Assembly: GCA_921293015.1 (NCBI GenBank)
Contig: OV121097.1
Location: forward strand, 16,243,924 to 16,307,923
Direction: 5' to 3'
Length of the DNA: 64,000 nucleotides
DNA from: Phorcus lineatus
Taxonomy: Eukaryota > Mollusca > Gastropoda > Trochida > Trochidae
The position numbers were made by a program, and so were the translations under genes. This document shows positions 62,101 through 64,000 of this stretch, piece after piece; the stretch's first letter is position 1, and each line of letters starts with the position of its first letter. Below the pieces are notes generated by a model, which saw only the letters and a list, made by a program, of their open reading frames with translations, searched no databases and was not told the origin of the DNA.

Positions 62101-63727
62101 AAACAACACTGTATGTTCATGTAGATGAATTGAGTCACTCAGTTTATCACCAGACATGTTCGTGTTGAATCGAGTTATTGCTCACTTGTTAAATGTCATG
62201 GCTTCCATACTTTTTAAAAAGGGTAGTATCACGTTTTATAAATAAGATATTCAAATGTTTTCATTATATATGCCAACTCCATTATCTACACAGGGTCAAC
62301 CACCTCATGACCGAAAAGCTGTAATATTAGAAAAATATTATCAAATATCAATCGAAAACCTCTTGCGGCCACATAAGTTTGCACACCTTTTGCTTTAAGG
62401 TAGGGAATGGATCGTATGGCTTAACCAAGCATGTGTGTTCCTTTAAACTGCTTCTTTTAAATAATACAAGAGGCCTCTTTGTTTACCTTAAGAACGTGCT
62501 AATATTCCTTCGAGGTGAACTTTATAGCCTCAGTGTAGTTTGCTGTCCTCACCCAACAGAGATAATCTAGGTCATGATATCCGACGCCAACCGAGCATTG
62601 AGCTACCTGTTCGGAGTAAATCCTTGAGACGAAGATTGTAACATGCAACGGATGTGCCATTTAATGTAAAACGTTATAAATTTTGGTTTCAAAAACGTTT
62701 TATGGAATTTTTCGTATACCAAGAAACACAGCATGAATCAGCAAATATTGGAGGAATAATAATCTCTTAACCTTTACCCGAGAAAAACTGATATATATGA
62801 TATATTCTATTCACATTTCATTGTGTTTTCCAGATGTCAGAAAGTCTGTTATTCGGTTTCCTCGTACGAAAGTGCCTGGCGACGAAACGTCCTATTACTG
62901 TATGACTTATGACCTTCCATCAGACCGCGACTACCACCTAATTGCGACTGAGCCTCTGATTGACAACATCCGGGTCGTGCATCACATGAGGCTGATGGGA
63001 TGTCATGATGAAGGTACCATGGCTAAGCATGATTCGTTTTAGCGGCGTATACACCCGGACATGTGACCGGCGAACACCGGATCTACAAAAGCACAGGCTG
63101 AATCAGGTGTATCGGCGTATGTGTAGGAAGCTCAAATTTCGATTACAAATCTGCTTAATCTAAGAGTTGTCTCAATCCTCTACATAGTTCACGATGTTAA
63201 ACTGGGAACTCAATTGACACGTATTTTGCGCTATACGTGTTACATGATACTTGTTGCGTAAGGCCTGATGTCTAATGTCATTTTCCATGTGCTCGTGAGA
63301 ATTGAATCCTAAATAAAAGTATGATGAACACATTTTGATAATTTGAGGTAGGGAAATTCGATTCGCACCGATCATGGTACATTCAGTTTAACATTGCTGG
63401 TTTTATTACAAATCATCGTCTTGCATTTGGCAACATTTATTTTCGTATTATGAGTTTGATTTATTTAGCCTATCTAATAAAACGTACTATTTCCCCAAGA
63501 GTTACCATGTTCCTCCGCTTTACAAAGCTCCTCCGTTAATCACGAAAACCAAAATTTTCTTTCTTTGTCCAGTTACTCCTATCAAATCCCCCGAGCGTTG
63601 CTACATGGCAGTGAGGGGTTGTGACGATCTGCTTGGGGTATGGACTGTGGGAATGTCGGGACAATGCATGCACGAAGAGGCAGGCTTCAGGGTGGGGGCA
63701 ACAGGCTTCAAAAGACTTCTTCTTGAG
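59116..63727 (+). CDS. Gene E, 5' part: temptin-module copper type II monooxygenase-like protein (exons 1-6)
   Basis: Exons: 59116-59138 (predicted), 59633-59834, 61568-61697, 62012-62110, 62834-63013, 63573-63727, each phase-consistent. The gene continues past the right edge. Exon 1 (MSFKFYL plus two bases, donor GTAAGG) joins exon 2 to give a signal peptide with IATLFLWTLFSGCHG. Temptin-like module: KIPNSDLVPHPCKMHHMW, GGGTRNKFGMDF, CRKDSDGDGMTNGEELGD. Exon 4 reads VCDPFGSTACRTRNK with the usual four cysteines. Exon 5 has the classic Cu_H motif VVHHMRLMGC, and exon 6 reads MSGQCMHEEAGFRVG. Exon 5 is 180 nt against 189 in C and D, a three-codon difference. The remaining ligands (third Cu_H His and Cu_M site) should be in exons beyond the window. 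Confidence 0.85.
59894..60230. repeat. Repeat-like segment in gene E intron 2
   Basis: It starts AGTGGCGAATCCAGAAACTC, related to the AGTGGCGGATCCAGG fragment near 39276, and ends near a poly-C run (60197-60209). The boundaries are uncertain and no coding content is recognised. Confidence 0.4.
62380..62480 (+). repeat. Dispersed unclassified repeat, copy in gene E intron 4
   Basis: It has AAGGTAGGGAATGGATCGTA and TGTGTTCCTTTAAACTGCTT followed by CTTTTAAATAATA, matching the order in copies at 690-860 and 23505-23700. Another copy, with TTTGATAATTTGAGGTAGGG and TTGCATTTGGCAAC, lies at about 63320-63440 in intron 5. Confidence 0.5.
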
Positions 63728-64000
63728 GTAAGTTGTACTGTAGGATCTTCGTATTGGTGTATCTTCGGATCGTCGAGAAAACAAGCTTTGCATAATGTGT
63801 CAACAGCCGCTCATTTCTTATTTCACATATAACCTGAGTCGCTTCAAAAATTACATCAACCAATGGCATCAATGGGAATAACTCATCACTTTCTGCGGAA
63901 TCGAATCTGCTCCGTGTCAACACATCAGACTCTATAACTGTCTGTAATAAACAAGCATTGTCACAAAAATCTTTGTTTTCTAGATATATTAAAATGCTCA

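Overview
This 64-kb window is animal (metazoan) DNA, most likely from a mollusc. It is AT-rich, its genes are split into many short exons with GT/AG junctions, and it is full of short repeats. Two things point to a mollusc: the genes encode temptin-like modules (temptin is known as an Aplysia water-borne attractant), and two copies occur of a short interspersed repeat of the GTGAGTGAGTT...GCCGC type that I recall as common in molluscan genomes. Species cannot be fixed from the sequence.

The main content is a head-to-tail, plus-strand array of five paralogous genes (called A to E here). Each encodes, or once encoded, a secreted or surface protein with this order: split signal peptide; temptin-like cysteine module with a DSDGDG acidic loop; dopamine-beta-hydroxylase/PHM-type type II copper monooxygenase core (N and C domains); a small C-terminal cysteine module; and a hydrophobic, GPI-anchor-like tail. 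I see no DOMON domain, which normally precedes the core in DBH and MOXD1. A (1734-3108) is only the last two exons, because the gene runs off the left edge. B (13437-25044) is a broken copy: exon 5 has lost the part carrying the Cu_H His-His pair and exon 7 has a one-base frameshift. C (30396-42141; 565 codons) and D (46443-56557; 576 codons) are complete ten-exon models whose exon lengths and phases agree throughout and whose six copper ligands are all present. E (59116-63727) holds exons 1-6 and runs off the right edge. A and B are recent duplicates and share a single-exon C-terminus in which the cysteine module is doubled.

Between and inside the genes: a degenerate Ty3/gypsy LTR retrotransposon (6104-10733, perfect 5-bp target duplication) lies between A and B. 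B intron 1 has a dead mariner transposase. B intron 6 and C intron 3 have a non-autonomous inverted-repeat family with 9-bp target duplications. A intron 7 has a 238-bp retroposon with a perfect 13-bp target duplication. D intron 6 has a tRNA-headed SINE. There are also several long hairpins, microsatellites and an unclassified dispersed repeat with about seven copies. No rRNA, functional tRNA or CRISPR was seen.

Exon coordinates were read by hand from splice consensus, conserved phase and paralogue comparison. Coding exons are well supported from exon 2 on. The tiny first exons are predictions supported mainly by phase and by a plausible signal peptide. 5' UTR exons and promoters were not identified.
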